Assembly (NCBI GenBank): GCA_963669155.1
Contig: OZ022589.1
Location: forward strand, 11,389,465-11,453,464
DNA length: 64,000 bases
Reading direction: 5' to 3'
DNA from: Arbacia lixula
Taxonomy: Eukaryota > Echinodermata > Echinoidea > Arbacioida > Arbaciidae
The position numbers were made by a program, and so were the translations under genes. Shown piece after piece: positions 44,214 to 53,542 of this stretch. The notes beneath the pieces were generated by a model that had not been told where the DNA came from, did not search any database, and saw only the letters and a list, made by a program, of their open reading frames with translations. Position 1 is the stretch's first letter, and every line of letters starts with the position of its first letter.

Positions 44214-45606
44214 GACTAACAGGAAAAGTGATCACTAGGTCTCTGCCGAACTTTGCTCAGGCGAGACAAAAACAAAGAAATACAAAAAAAAACATAAGAA
44301 ACCGACTTTGTTAACAGATTTTTTTCAAGTTCAATGGTTGGGAATGCTATAAAGAATATGTGCGTAAAAATTTGCAATCTTGGAGCTTTATTTTGCAAAT
44401 TAGAACAAAAAGCATGATTTCATGAATAAATTAGCATAATTAATTCATATAAAATGAAATGTATACATGAAGATTTAGTGAAATTCTAATGTTGGGTGAC
44501 CAGATTCCATATTTTCTTCATCTTAACTAAGTTTCTCTTCAAAAGATATACATGTACTTGAATATACAACATACATTTTTTTAAAGACGGTATTTTGCAT
44601 GAATTTGCACAAATTAACCAAAATTGGCATTTATCGTATCAATGCACTAACAGTATGTATCAAGTAATAGGAGAGTACATGAATTTTAAATTATTGTTTG
44701 ACTGGGAAGTTGCTATCAACTCTTTGTTCAGTAGATTACAGTTAATCATTTTTGCATAAATTTACATAATTAAGACTCAATATCTTGAAAATTTGTAGGT
44801 TAGCTGCTTGGCAACAATCATACTTGGATTCAGCACAAAAAGTTACCCAAGATCACAAAAATTTAGGTGGGGCGAAAAGTTGGACAACGAAAATAAAAAA
44901 CTAGGCCTCTTTTGCCATGTCATCCCATGCTCTAACGGCTTGATGACGGCTTAAAGGGCTGAAAGTACACCGTGCTTGGTAGCCCGGCATTTGCTTTGTT
45001 CTTAGTTAAAGCTAAGGCCACTAAGTGGCATTCCGACGCTTTGTGCAAGTAGGTGTTTGCTGTCGTCGCTGAGGTTGATGAGGTATGATTACTACCATGT
45101 GTAGTTTACATTAAAAGATGAACATAAGCCACACAAACCAATGTGTGTTGAATCATGTTATGGAATTAATGTGTTAATTGAACGAGTGGAATGCACGTTG
45201 ACTGCATGTTGATGAGTTGGAATGTTTAATGAGGTGTGATAACCTGACTGTCGAGCCGCGTTGCAGACGGCTGATGTGAGCTGGGCCAGCGTGGGACCTG
45301 AGCCAGTGTGGGACCTGTGTCAGCGTGGGACAATTGAGCCTGTGACACCGTGGGACAATACGGGGAATGCTGAAATAAGTAGAGGTTAGAACTGCAGTGG
45401 TGCTGAAGGTGTCGTAAATTGCGACGAAACGAGACCACGTCAACGAGCTCGGAGGATCTTGGCCGGAACCGGTGGCGTGTTGTACGGTCGGTGATTTCGG
45501 CATCCTGACAAGTTCCGGGGTAACCGATCGTACGACTTCCCACCGTCTGCCCCTTCTATTCTTGCATAAAGATTAAATAAAAAGGGGTGTTCCGCTACAA
45601 TATTAA
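44214..45606. other. Non-coding stretch with short tandem motif near 45280
   Basis: AT-rich to 44.9 kb, then more GC-rich. At 45284-45355 a ~20-bp motif (GCCAGCGTGGGACCTGAG type) repeats about four times with drift. At 45568 GATTAAATAAAAAGG is a polyadenylation-like signal, and TGTTCCGCTACA follows. This could be the end of a retroelement or a gene's 3' end; neither can be shown. Confidence 0.35.
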
Positions 45607-46244
45607 AGGGCCCCTGTCATCAAAATATATGTTGACTTCTGTGATGCAACATAACATGTACATAACAAAATCACTAACTGTTCAATGGAAATATGTGTCC
45701 TATATGTTAAAATATTTTTTCTTTATTTTTTCTCAGCACTGATAAGCCCCGCCTCCAAAATATCCTCCAACTCAAGATTCCCCCCTGTGACATCATCAAA
45801 GGTAGAAATTAGCAGGATAATAAGTAAAATTTATGCACAAATCAAACATTGCAATGACTACCTCCACCTGCCCACAAGAGCATCACATGTCTTCACACAA
45901 TACCATCTAACAACCTTTCATGTGGGAATAATTGTTTCCTTATGTCAGAAATGTGCTAGCTATGTGATGCTATTATATAAGCACTTGCAGGTGGTCATTG
46001 CAATGCTTAGGTTGTGCATACATTATGTCTATTATCCTGCTAATTTCTACCTTTGATGATGTCACAGGGGGAATCTTGAGTTGAAGGATATTTTGGAGGC
46101 GGGGCTTATCAGTGCTGAGAAAAAATATAGAAAAATTATTTTAAAATATAGGACACATATTTCCATTGAACAGTTAGTGATTTTGTTATGTACATATTAA
46201 GATGCATAACAGAAGTCAACATATATTTTGATGACAGGGGCCCT
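45607..46244. mobile_element. Palindromic MITE, family D (TTAA target), compact copy
   Basis: AGGGCCCCTGTCATCAAAAT to ATTTTGATGACAGGGGCCCT, with TTAA at 45603-45606 and 46245-46248. The arms are about 200 bp each and include CTCAGCACTGATAAGCCCCG and TTTCTACCTTTGATGATGTC. The right flank continues inside a family F element (GCTGTGTATTATCATTAC), so this copy landed in, or recombined with, that element. No coding capacity. Confidence 0.85.
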
Positions 46245-46248
46245 TTAA

Positions 46249-46564
46249 GCTGTGTATTATCATTACATGTAACGGCGTTTGTGTGCAGCAGATATATTTT
46301 ACTTGAAAAACTTGTTTATTTGTGTTTGCTGATACCTGTTATACTCATGGAAGTATTAATGCCATTAACAGAACGGGACAAGCGAAATGAGACTGAACAT
46401 TTCTTTTGTTCTCTCTGAGAAGCCGTTGCCACACAATCATGTTCATAATAATATTGTTCAAACACCTGAACAGCACATGTTAAGAACACATAACTTTTCA
46501 GCGGTGTGGCACATGGGTTCAAAGAAAGAAAGTTGCTTCATATCCTTCCATAACACATCCCTGG
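46249..46564 (+). mobile_element. Family F element, right half only
   Basis: Matches the second half of 36848-37529 (CACCTGAACAGCACATGTTA, CTTCCATAACACATCCCTG) and the flank beyond it. Its left half is replaced by the family D MITE. Confidence 0.75.
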
Positions 46565-46887
46565 TGAGAGGTTGAACCCTTTTTACGCTAGATTGACGGC
46601 ATTACAATAATTAATAATGAATAATTTACGATCTAGCCTTGCTATCAGACTGTTGGGCGTTTATAAACTAAACTATTCATTGAAAGGTCTGGCTGTAGTG
46701 GACTAATCATTCTCGATTTCTTCTCCAGCTCCGCCAACATGTGGGACAGACTCAAAACAGAGGATAATGATACAGTAACTAGTCTTAGAAATTTAGACAT
46801 TTTTTCCCAGTTTGGATCAGAAATATCCGACAGCCTTGCTAGAAGCCATGTTACATATAATCCTGCTCTTGTGGCTTGTGTGTATTT
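46565..46887 (+). pseudogene. Truncated third copy of the sulfotransferase 5' block
   Basis: Matches 37530-37853 closely, including TTTCTTCTCCAG then CTCCGCCAACATGTGGGACA, and keeps the frame MWDRLKTEDNDTVTSLRNLD. It stops at GTGTGTATTTC, exactly where a family F element begins. In the two other copies the sequence continues to the enzyme's ATG ~105 bases on. The catalytic part is missing here. Confidence 0.7.
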
Positions 46888-48329
46888 CCAGGGATGTGTT
46901 AGGAAGGAGAAGCATAATATATTCAAACATCTGTATGGATACTAAAGCATGCTAATGAATGTCAAAAGCATTCCACAATCACTACAATGCTTTGATGTTC
47001 CATGCGCGACACCGACATTTAGCTGCTGTCAACTTGGAAAGCAATATCTTTAATTCACTGTTTTGTCTCTGGAAGCTATGTTTCTTATCACATTTTTGTG
47101 CAATTTTCAAGAAAGCTACGGGCAACACCACTATAAAGATCCTGTACTCAGTTTTCTTCTAAATAATTGTTGAATGATGCACAAACGGAGATTTAAGATA
47201 ATATTCTTACTTACACAATTCACAAATTTCTTCAATTTCCGCAGATTTCCGCAAACATGGGATTCAATCATTATCAAAATTATATCTTAAGCTGTTTATT
47301 TTCATTAACAGAGTTTGCGTGCATTTGCGTGCAACTGATATATTTTAGTAAAAAAAAAACACGTTTATTTTTGTTCGCTGATATCTCTTTTCCTCACAGG
47401 GTATTGGTGCAATCCAACAGAACTGGACAAGCGAAATAAGGCTCTTCATTTCTTTTGTTCTATCTTAGAAACCGTGGCTACGCAATCATGTTCGTTATTA
47501 TGAAAACACCTGAAAAGCACATGCTGAGAACACATAACTTTTCAGCGGTGTGGCACATGGGTTCAAACAGGGATGTGTTATGGAAGGATATGAAGCAACT
47601 TTCTTCCTTTGAACCCATGTGCCAAGCCGCTGAAAAGTTATGTGTTCTCAACAGGTGCTGTTCAGGTGTTTGAACAATTATGAATATTATTGTGTGGCAA
47701 CGGTTTCTCGGAGAGGACAAAAGAAATGTACAGTCTCATTTCGCTTGTCCCGTTCTGTTAATACTTCCATGAGCATAACAGGTATCAGCAAACACAAATA
47801 AACAAGTTTTTCAAGTGAAATATCTCTGTTTCACGCAAACACACACAAACGCCGGTAATGATAATACACAGCTTAATATATCATTTTGAGAGTGGTTGAA
47901 TCCCCCAGATGCACAAATTGTCGGAAAGTGAAGAAATTGGCCAATTTTGTAAGTAATAAAAATAGCTTATATGTCCGATTTTTAATGATTCCTCAATACT
48001 TTTCGAAACAAAAGTAGAGTAAAGGATCTGTCATTATCTGCCGTTAACTTCCTTAAAGTTTGCAAACAAATTTGTCAAAAACAAAACGTCTACAGACAAG
48101 TGGGAAATTAAAGAAATTTCTTTTCAAGTTGACATCAGCTAAATGTCGGCACGGCACATGGAACATCAAAGCATTGTCATGATTATGGAATGCTTTTGGC
48201 ATTCATGAGCACGCTTTAGAACCCATACAGATGTTTGAATATATTATGCTCGAGTTTCTGCTCCTTCGTAACACCTCCCTGGTTCAAAGAAAGAAAGTTG
48301 CTTCATATCCTTCCATAACACATCCCTGG
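46888..48329. mobile_element. Two nested family F elements
   Basis: The outer, more diverged copy starts CAGGGATGTGTTAGGAAGGA at 46889 and runs to GGGTTCAAA at 47567. It resumes at 48283 (TTCAAAGAAAGAAAGTTGC) and ends CATCCCTG at 48328. The inner copy, inverted, fills 47568-48281 (CAGGGATGTGTTATGGAAGG to CACCTCCCTG) and is flanked by GTTCAAA on both sides, a 7-bp target duplication. The nesting explains the long inverted repeat around 47570. Confidence 0.8.
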
Positions 48330-48805
48330 GTGGTATTTCATAAAGAAGTGGTTTGCAATAATTGGAAATCTCGAAACTATGGCAAAGTCACTTTGCCATA
48401 ATTGGAAATTGTCATAAAAAATTGGCCAAATCGATTTCATAACTCCAATGACAACTTGATCACGAATTGCGGATGGATTACGTACGGGCGCATGCGCACA
48501 ATGCTCATTTTTGGCCGTCTGCTCGCCGAAATGGTGGAAAGTCTAACTGCAACATTTTGTTGCTTGCGTAATAACGTGTGTTTTCAATGGGTTTTGGTTT
48601 TGCGATGCGGTGCGTGTATTATCAATGGACGGTTTTGGAAGACGGCAACTTACACTGGTCGGTTGCGTAATGAATTTTCAATGGGTTTAGGCTTTGTGAT
48701 GTGGAGCGTGTATTAACGATGCACAGTTGTGTACCGTAATACAGTACGTACATGCATGCAATTTTATACTGATGCTCACGACCTCCGAGACTCGAGAGCA
48801 CTCGA
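48330..48805 (+). other. Spacer with NRF-1-like site and ~55-bp direct repeats
   Basis: Starts with a MITE-like terminus GGGTGGTATTTCATAAAG. It contains GGGCGCATGCGCACAATG near 48487 followed by GCCGAAATGGTGGAAAG. TTTTCAATGGGTTTTGGTTT plus GCGTGTATTATCAATG (48573) is repeated with changes at 48676. The NRF-1/YY1-type pair 350-620 bp upstream of sulfotransferase copy 2 could be its promoter. Confidence 0.35.
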
Positions 48806-49111
48806 GAGTCTGGCTGTAGTAGACTAATCATTCTCGATTTCTTCTCTAGCTCCGCTAATATGTGGGACAGACTCAAAACAGAGGATAATGATACAGTAAC
48901 TGGTCTTAGAAATTTAGACATTTTTTCCAAGTTTGGATCAGAAATATCCGACAGTCTTGCTAGAAGCCATGTTACACATAATCCTGCACTTGTGGCTTGT
49001 GTGTATTTCTTACCGGTGGGACAAAGTGCGTGGCTTGCCTTTATTTGCACTGTACTCCAGCTCCCGCAACTTTCCTCACAAGAAGCCAGTTCGTAATCGC
49101 AATGAAACATC
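48806..49111 (+). promoter_or_regulatory. 5' block of sulfotransferase copy 2 with a 78-codon upstream frame
   Basis: Homologous to 37530-37958. TTTCTTCTCTAG then CTCCGCTAATATGTGGGACA; the ATG at 48860 opens a frame MWDRLKTEDNDTVTGLRNLD and onward. It ends with TAA at 49094-49096, 15 bases before the enzyme's ATG. If transcribed as one exon this is an upstream open frame that could limit translation of the enzyme. The encoded peptide resembles no family I know. Confidence 0.4.
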
Positions 49112-50134
49112 ATGGATGTCACATCTAGGCGGGCTTGGTTCGTTGCTTTATTTGCCGTCATCGTTTTGATAACGAGTCTTGCCATGTTCATGGAACGCGT
49201 TCAGCACGAATACGACCTACGGCCATCATATAAGGTTGAGCAGAATGCCAGTCTCCTAGGCCTCAGCAACCAGGCCGCTAGGGCCGGGAGAAATGGCTCT
49301 AGTCAAGTCGCCTACGGTAAGGCGGTCTACAACGAGAACATGACGGTGATGTTCCTCTGCATGCCGAAATGCGGGACGCGCTCGCTCAGAGAAATTTTCA
49401 ACCGACTGTGGAAAATTAATCATTTTGGTGCTCCAACGAGAATCGGGGCCATGCTCGACAACCGATCCGCCGCCGACGCCCGGCGAGAAATAGACGGGAA
49501 GCTAACCAATGCTCCAGATGGGACCGTTCTCCACGGGCATTACCGCTATCTTGATGTGGGCGTGGCACCGAGGAAACCCATTCTCATGAGTATCATCAGA
49601 GACCCGGTAAGCCGATTCGAATCTCACTTCTATTTCGTGCGTTTTAGCGATATTTCTGGCAAAAATCGTGGCTTGAATCACCACGGCAACAAGGCAAAGA
49701 ACGAGACTGTGGATGATTGCGTTGAAAAGAAATTATATGAGTGCCGTTCAGAACACTTCCGTTTCATGTACGTGCATTCCTTCTGTGGGTATGACGTCGA
49801 ATGTAACTCTCCGGAATATGCCCTTCAGCAGGCCAAACAGAATGTGGACAAGTTCCTCGTCATCGGGATCACCGAAGAATACGACCTCTCTCTCAGGGTC
49901 TTCGAAAAGCTTCTTCCCGCCACGTTCAGCAATTCACTTAACGTGTACGCGCAAATCAAAGAGACATCGATAACAAAGTATAAGACGAGCTTCAAGAAAC
50001 CGGCATCTCCGAAGACATTGTCCCATTTGGGAAACTGGATGGAAAAGGAGTACGAATTCTATGACTACGTGAAGGAAAAGTTCTACCGCCTGGTAAAAAG
50101 GCTAGGCGTGGGAGACCAGACTGAATCGCTTTGA
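49112..50134 (+). CDS. Uronyl/heparan 2-O-sulfotransferase-like enzyme, copy 2
   Basis: An intronless 340-residue paralogue of 37959-38978 with the same anchor, PAPS loops (MPKCGTRSL, RDPVSRFES), HGH catalytic motif and C-terminal EYEFYDYVKEKF. It differs by 16 substitutions and one extra His (LNHHGNKAKN against LNHGNLAKN). Changes cluster at residues 63-120 and in the loop after the 3'-phosphate motif (about 176-214), while residues ~215-325 are identical. Changes next to the PAPS loop (TRTLRTIFSR to TRSLREIFNR) might alter activity or substrate choice. The stop is shared. Both copies are intact, so both may be expressed in the Golgi. Confidence 0.88.
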   Translation: MDVTSRRAWFVALFAVIVLITSLAMFMERVQHEYDLRPSYKVEQNASLLGLSNQAARAGRNGSSQVAYGKAVYNENMTVMFLCMPKCGTRSLREIFNRLWKINHFGAPTRIGAMLDNRSAADARREIDGKLTNAPDGTVLHGHYRYLDVGVAPRKPILMSIIRDPVSRFESHFYFVRFSDISGKNRGLNHHGNKAKNETVDDCVEKKLYECRSEHFRFMYVHSFCGYDVECNSPEYALQQAKQNVDKFLVIGITEEYDLSLRVFEKLLPATFSNSLNVYAQIKETSITKYKTSFKKPASPKTLSHLGNWMEKEYEFYDYVKEKFYRLVKRLGVGDQTESL

Positions 50135-50435
50135 GTCGCTTTGGATGTCAGTTGAAAACTATGTTTATGCATGGACCTATCATGGATGGACTGCGCTCGG
50201 ATAGACTTCCTTTGATCTATGATGACCGCCGCCTCCTAAAAATTCAAGACATTCAGGTGTTTCAAACAATACGCTATATTTCTAATTATTCAGTGTCTTC
50301 CCCTGAAAAACAAAAGAAAATTTGGTTTGAGAAGTATGTCAACCGTTCAGCCTTCGCTAGGAGTTCATAGCTGATCTTATTACACACGCTGGAAATTAGA
50401 TTGGGGGTGTGCGAAGGGAAATTTTGATAAAATTG
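50135..50435 (+). repeat. 3' flank of sulfotransferase copy 2
   Basis: Near-identical to 38979-39278. Similarity ends at TTTTGATAAAAT, the same point as in copy 1, after which the two loci diverge completely. Confidence 0.75.
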
Positions 50436-51014
50436 TTGAAAGTCCGTAACTTTTTCAGACATCTCCGCACATGAAATCGAGGTTTTTTCTACGGAAGGTA
50501 AACCACACAATAAACGATATACGAGATATTTGTAAATATGATTGCCCAATGTGCGATTTGGAGGCATTTCTCTGACATGTTTTCTGCAGTATTCTCCTTT
50601 TATCACAAAAACGAAGCAACAATATAATCTGAAATTCACAGAATCGTATCATTATACGATGTTCTACAGCTGGACATGCACTTCAGTACACGAAATGGTT
50701 CTGAAATCTTTTGCGCATACATAATATGTATTCCTCTTAATGCATCGAAGATTTGTCTTGCATATTTGGCGGCGGACCTCCCTCGATCAAAGAACCAAAC
50801 GCGTCAAATATTCTATTGTGCTATCAATGAACGCAATTGGTGTAGGAATAAATTACTCTTCGTGCCGACTCCGGTTTTAACACCTTCCTGGTTGATGTGT
50901 GTTGAGGGGTGGAGTGGGGTGGGATGGGGTGGGGTTGTTTGTCGATGTTCGATGGTTGAGGAGTATCATTCTTTGGATGGGTATAAGATGGATTGAGGGG
51001 GTGATTATATCAAA
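50436..51014. other. Non-coding stretch, nothing recognised
   Basis: Includes a GGGGTGGGATGGGGTGGGG patch near 50917-50935. No gene. Confidence 0.45.
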
Positions 51015-51220
51015 AATCCAAAAATGTCCGGCGGGAACATTTTGATGATTTTTTTCTTATTGAATCATTAATTACTCCAAATATGGATCATTTGAGGGCA
51101 AATAACCTTCAGCAAGTTTCCAAATTAGACAATACATGACTTTAAGACAATTGGTAAGAAGATTACTCACGAACACCTTTTTGAAGGCATTTTGTCTTCC
51201 CAGTACAATATATTCTCTTT
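51015..51220. mobile_element. Foldback MITE, family B, copy 3 (one arm)
   Basis: Shares GATCATTTGAGGGCAAATAA, TTCAGCAAG, AAGAAGATTACTCACGA-like strings and CTTCCCAGTACAATATAT with the right arm of the copies at 10772 and 28320. The left arm is absent. Confidence 0.75.
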
Positions 51221-51286
51221 GACTCGGCCTTTTTAGAGCAAAACTGATCACTATTTGGCTTTTAAATTGGCAACACTACTTTTTTG

Positions 51287-51451
51287 GGGGAAGCAATCGT
51301 TATTCCGAAGGTTCGTTATTCCGAACGTTACGCGACAAAATTAATGCTCGGATTAACGAACCCTTTTTCGTTTTCGGACTAACGAGCATCGAAGTATAGG
51401 CAATTTACGTGTTTCGGAATAACAAACCTTCGGAATATCGAACTGTAACCC
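51287..51451. mobile_element. MITE with TTATTCCGAAGGTTCGTTAT termini
   Basis: TTATTCCGAAGGTTCGTTAT near 51301 is mirrored by TGTTATTCCGAAACACG read in reverse near 51407-51440, with further symmetry out to GGGG and CCCC. It is CpG-rich, ~165 bp and non-coding. Confidence 0.72.
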
Positions 51452-53542
51452 TTTTTTAAAATTAAATGTTTATGAAGAAACGTAATGTAAATTCCATTAT
51501 AAATTAATAAAATGTCAAAATCGTTCAAGTTAGAGCAAGAAGCATCCCAATTTGTAAAGCAGAGGGGTTTCAGCGAGTTGCCAATTAAGATTTAGTGCCC
51601 GCTTGACCTTTATTCTACATTGAAAAATCGTTACGAACGTAATGTGCCCCAAATAGATTCATTTGTACAGAAATTTATGCTCTTTCCCGTGATGCACCTT
51701 CTATTATTTTTACAGCTGATATCAATAGTTACAGCCCCAAACCATAATTGTGGTACAATGTACTTGGTCCCGAATGGGTTAAAGGACTGCCCAGCCAAAA
51801 TACATGTTACTTCATTACATCCAAGTGATCTATATACAGTGTAGCGATAAATCTTCTCTTTTTCTAAAGTACGTAGACCTATTTGATTGAAATAAATTCA
51901 CGAGCTTCCTTATCACTACGCATTATCCTTACAGAAATATTTTGAAAGGAATAAGTAATTATGACTTCCAGTGTGGGTCTCAAGCAGTACAACAATATTT
52001 CAAGCTTTATCTTCACACAGTTGCTTTAAAATATGTGGGAAACATTAAACGAAGCCAGCTTACCCAATACGGCCACCAAAACAGACTTTTACGTATACAT
52101 TTTTGCTCGCCCAAAGTGCAAATCCGGGCCAATGTGGGTGTCGAACCCTGCAATGTGTATAACAATTTATACAATTTTACTCTTTATTTTCACCATCCAC
52201 ATATTGCAAAACCTTTATATTTGGCCATGATGTGCAGCTCAGCCAGCTTAGCTTCATCTATAAAGACTAAGAAATATTTCTTCATTCTGATGTGTACATA
52301 AAGTTTCGTTTTTACAGTTTTTTTTTTTTTGCTTTTTAGGGTTTTTATTCGTCCTGTTGGGACCTTTTTGGACTAAACGTTTTTATTTCATCTTGAAGTT
52401 TTATACTGTAAAGATGATAATGTTGGTAAACTCATTTGTTGCAAGATCTGCCACTTGAAATCAAAGGTTTTAGTATTTAGTAAGACAATCTGACTTCCCA
52501 TAGACTTTAAACACTACAGTCCCGGTGTTATGGTACTATGTTGTATACTGTAGTTCATAGTTGTAATGATAATATAGTTTTTTTTATGCACATTACACAT
52601 TACTATTTTTGCCACATTTTTTTTTTTTTTTACTGAGACAACCTATTTATCCATATACTTTGTACATGACCTTCAGATGTCCAGGTGTTACGGTCTCGGT
52701 GTTACGGTACCATCTTTTGTATTCTAGTTCATAATTATCTTCATGATATATATTTTTTTCCAGATAGCACCTAACTTTTATTATTGAGTCTTTTCTAAAT
52801 CAAATCAATTTAGCAAAGTTTCAAAATGCTTATTCACAGAGTTTTGATTGTATGTAAAGTGTTAAAAAACGAGTTTTTGATTATGCGTAACTCATTGATT
52901 ATAATTTTGTATTTTTATCCTTTTTAAGTTGTTTGTGATAACAGTCAAAGGTGTACAATAAAACTTTGTTCTCATTCTCTACACTTAATTTGTTGTTTAC
53001 ATTTGAAAAGTTCTGAAGTGTTCCGGTGTTTCCGTGGTGTTAGTGCCAATCAAGCTGAAATCTCTTGTTCTAACTGAAAGAGGGGCGAACTTAACTTTAT
53101 AGATTTCTATTGGACAATAAGTGATAAGAATCGTGTGGTCGATGTATACGGGATCCGGAGAAGACGCATGATTTTTCAACCTTCTTCTTCGAAGACTTCC
53201 TTCGAACTTCTTTTGAATACTTCATTCTGATGTTCTTCGTTCGATTTGATGGTTATTTTGGGAAGCAATGCACAGGCTGCTGTTCGAGGTGAATAAACAG
53301 ATAAAAGGTCACTGAACTGTCAAACTTTGTTGGTGAATTTTGTGCATGGTTACGGTCGAGCGAACGAACAGAAGATGTGGATGGGACTGAGGGTAAAAGG
53401 AGCGTAGAAGCGTGATGTGAAAATGTACGGAGCAATAAAGGCCGGATCAGGGACTACACGTGGAATTGCCCACAAAACATACTGTTTCAGTGCAAGAGAA
53501 TGCGTTATTCTATCGTATAAATCAAGGACAGTTTAATCGGTT
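51452..53542. other. Non-coding stretch with one direct repeat
   Basis: CGGTGTTATGGTACTATGTT (52521) and CGGTGTTACGGTACCATCTT (52697) start ~56-bp direct repeats. Otherwise AT-rich. The open frame near 51942-52301 has no recognisable domain. Confidence 0.45.

Noticed and set aside
45174-45606. Possible LTR ending with an AATAAA-type signal and TGTTCCGCTACA
   Set aside because: No second LTR, primer-binding site, polypurine tract or target duplication could be found.
47478-47720. 80-codon frame across an inverted repeat
   Set aside because: It is the junction of two nested family F elements, so both strands show the same mirrored peptide.
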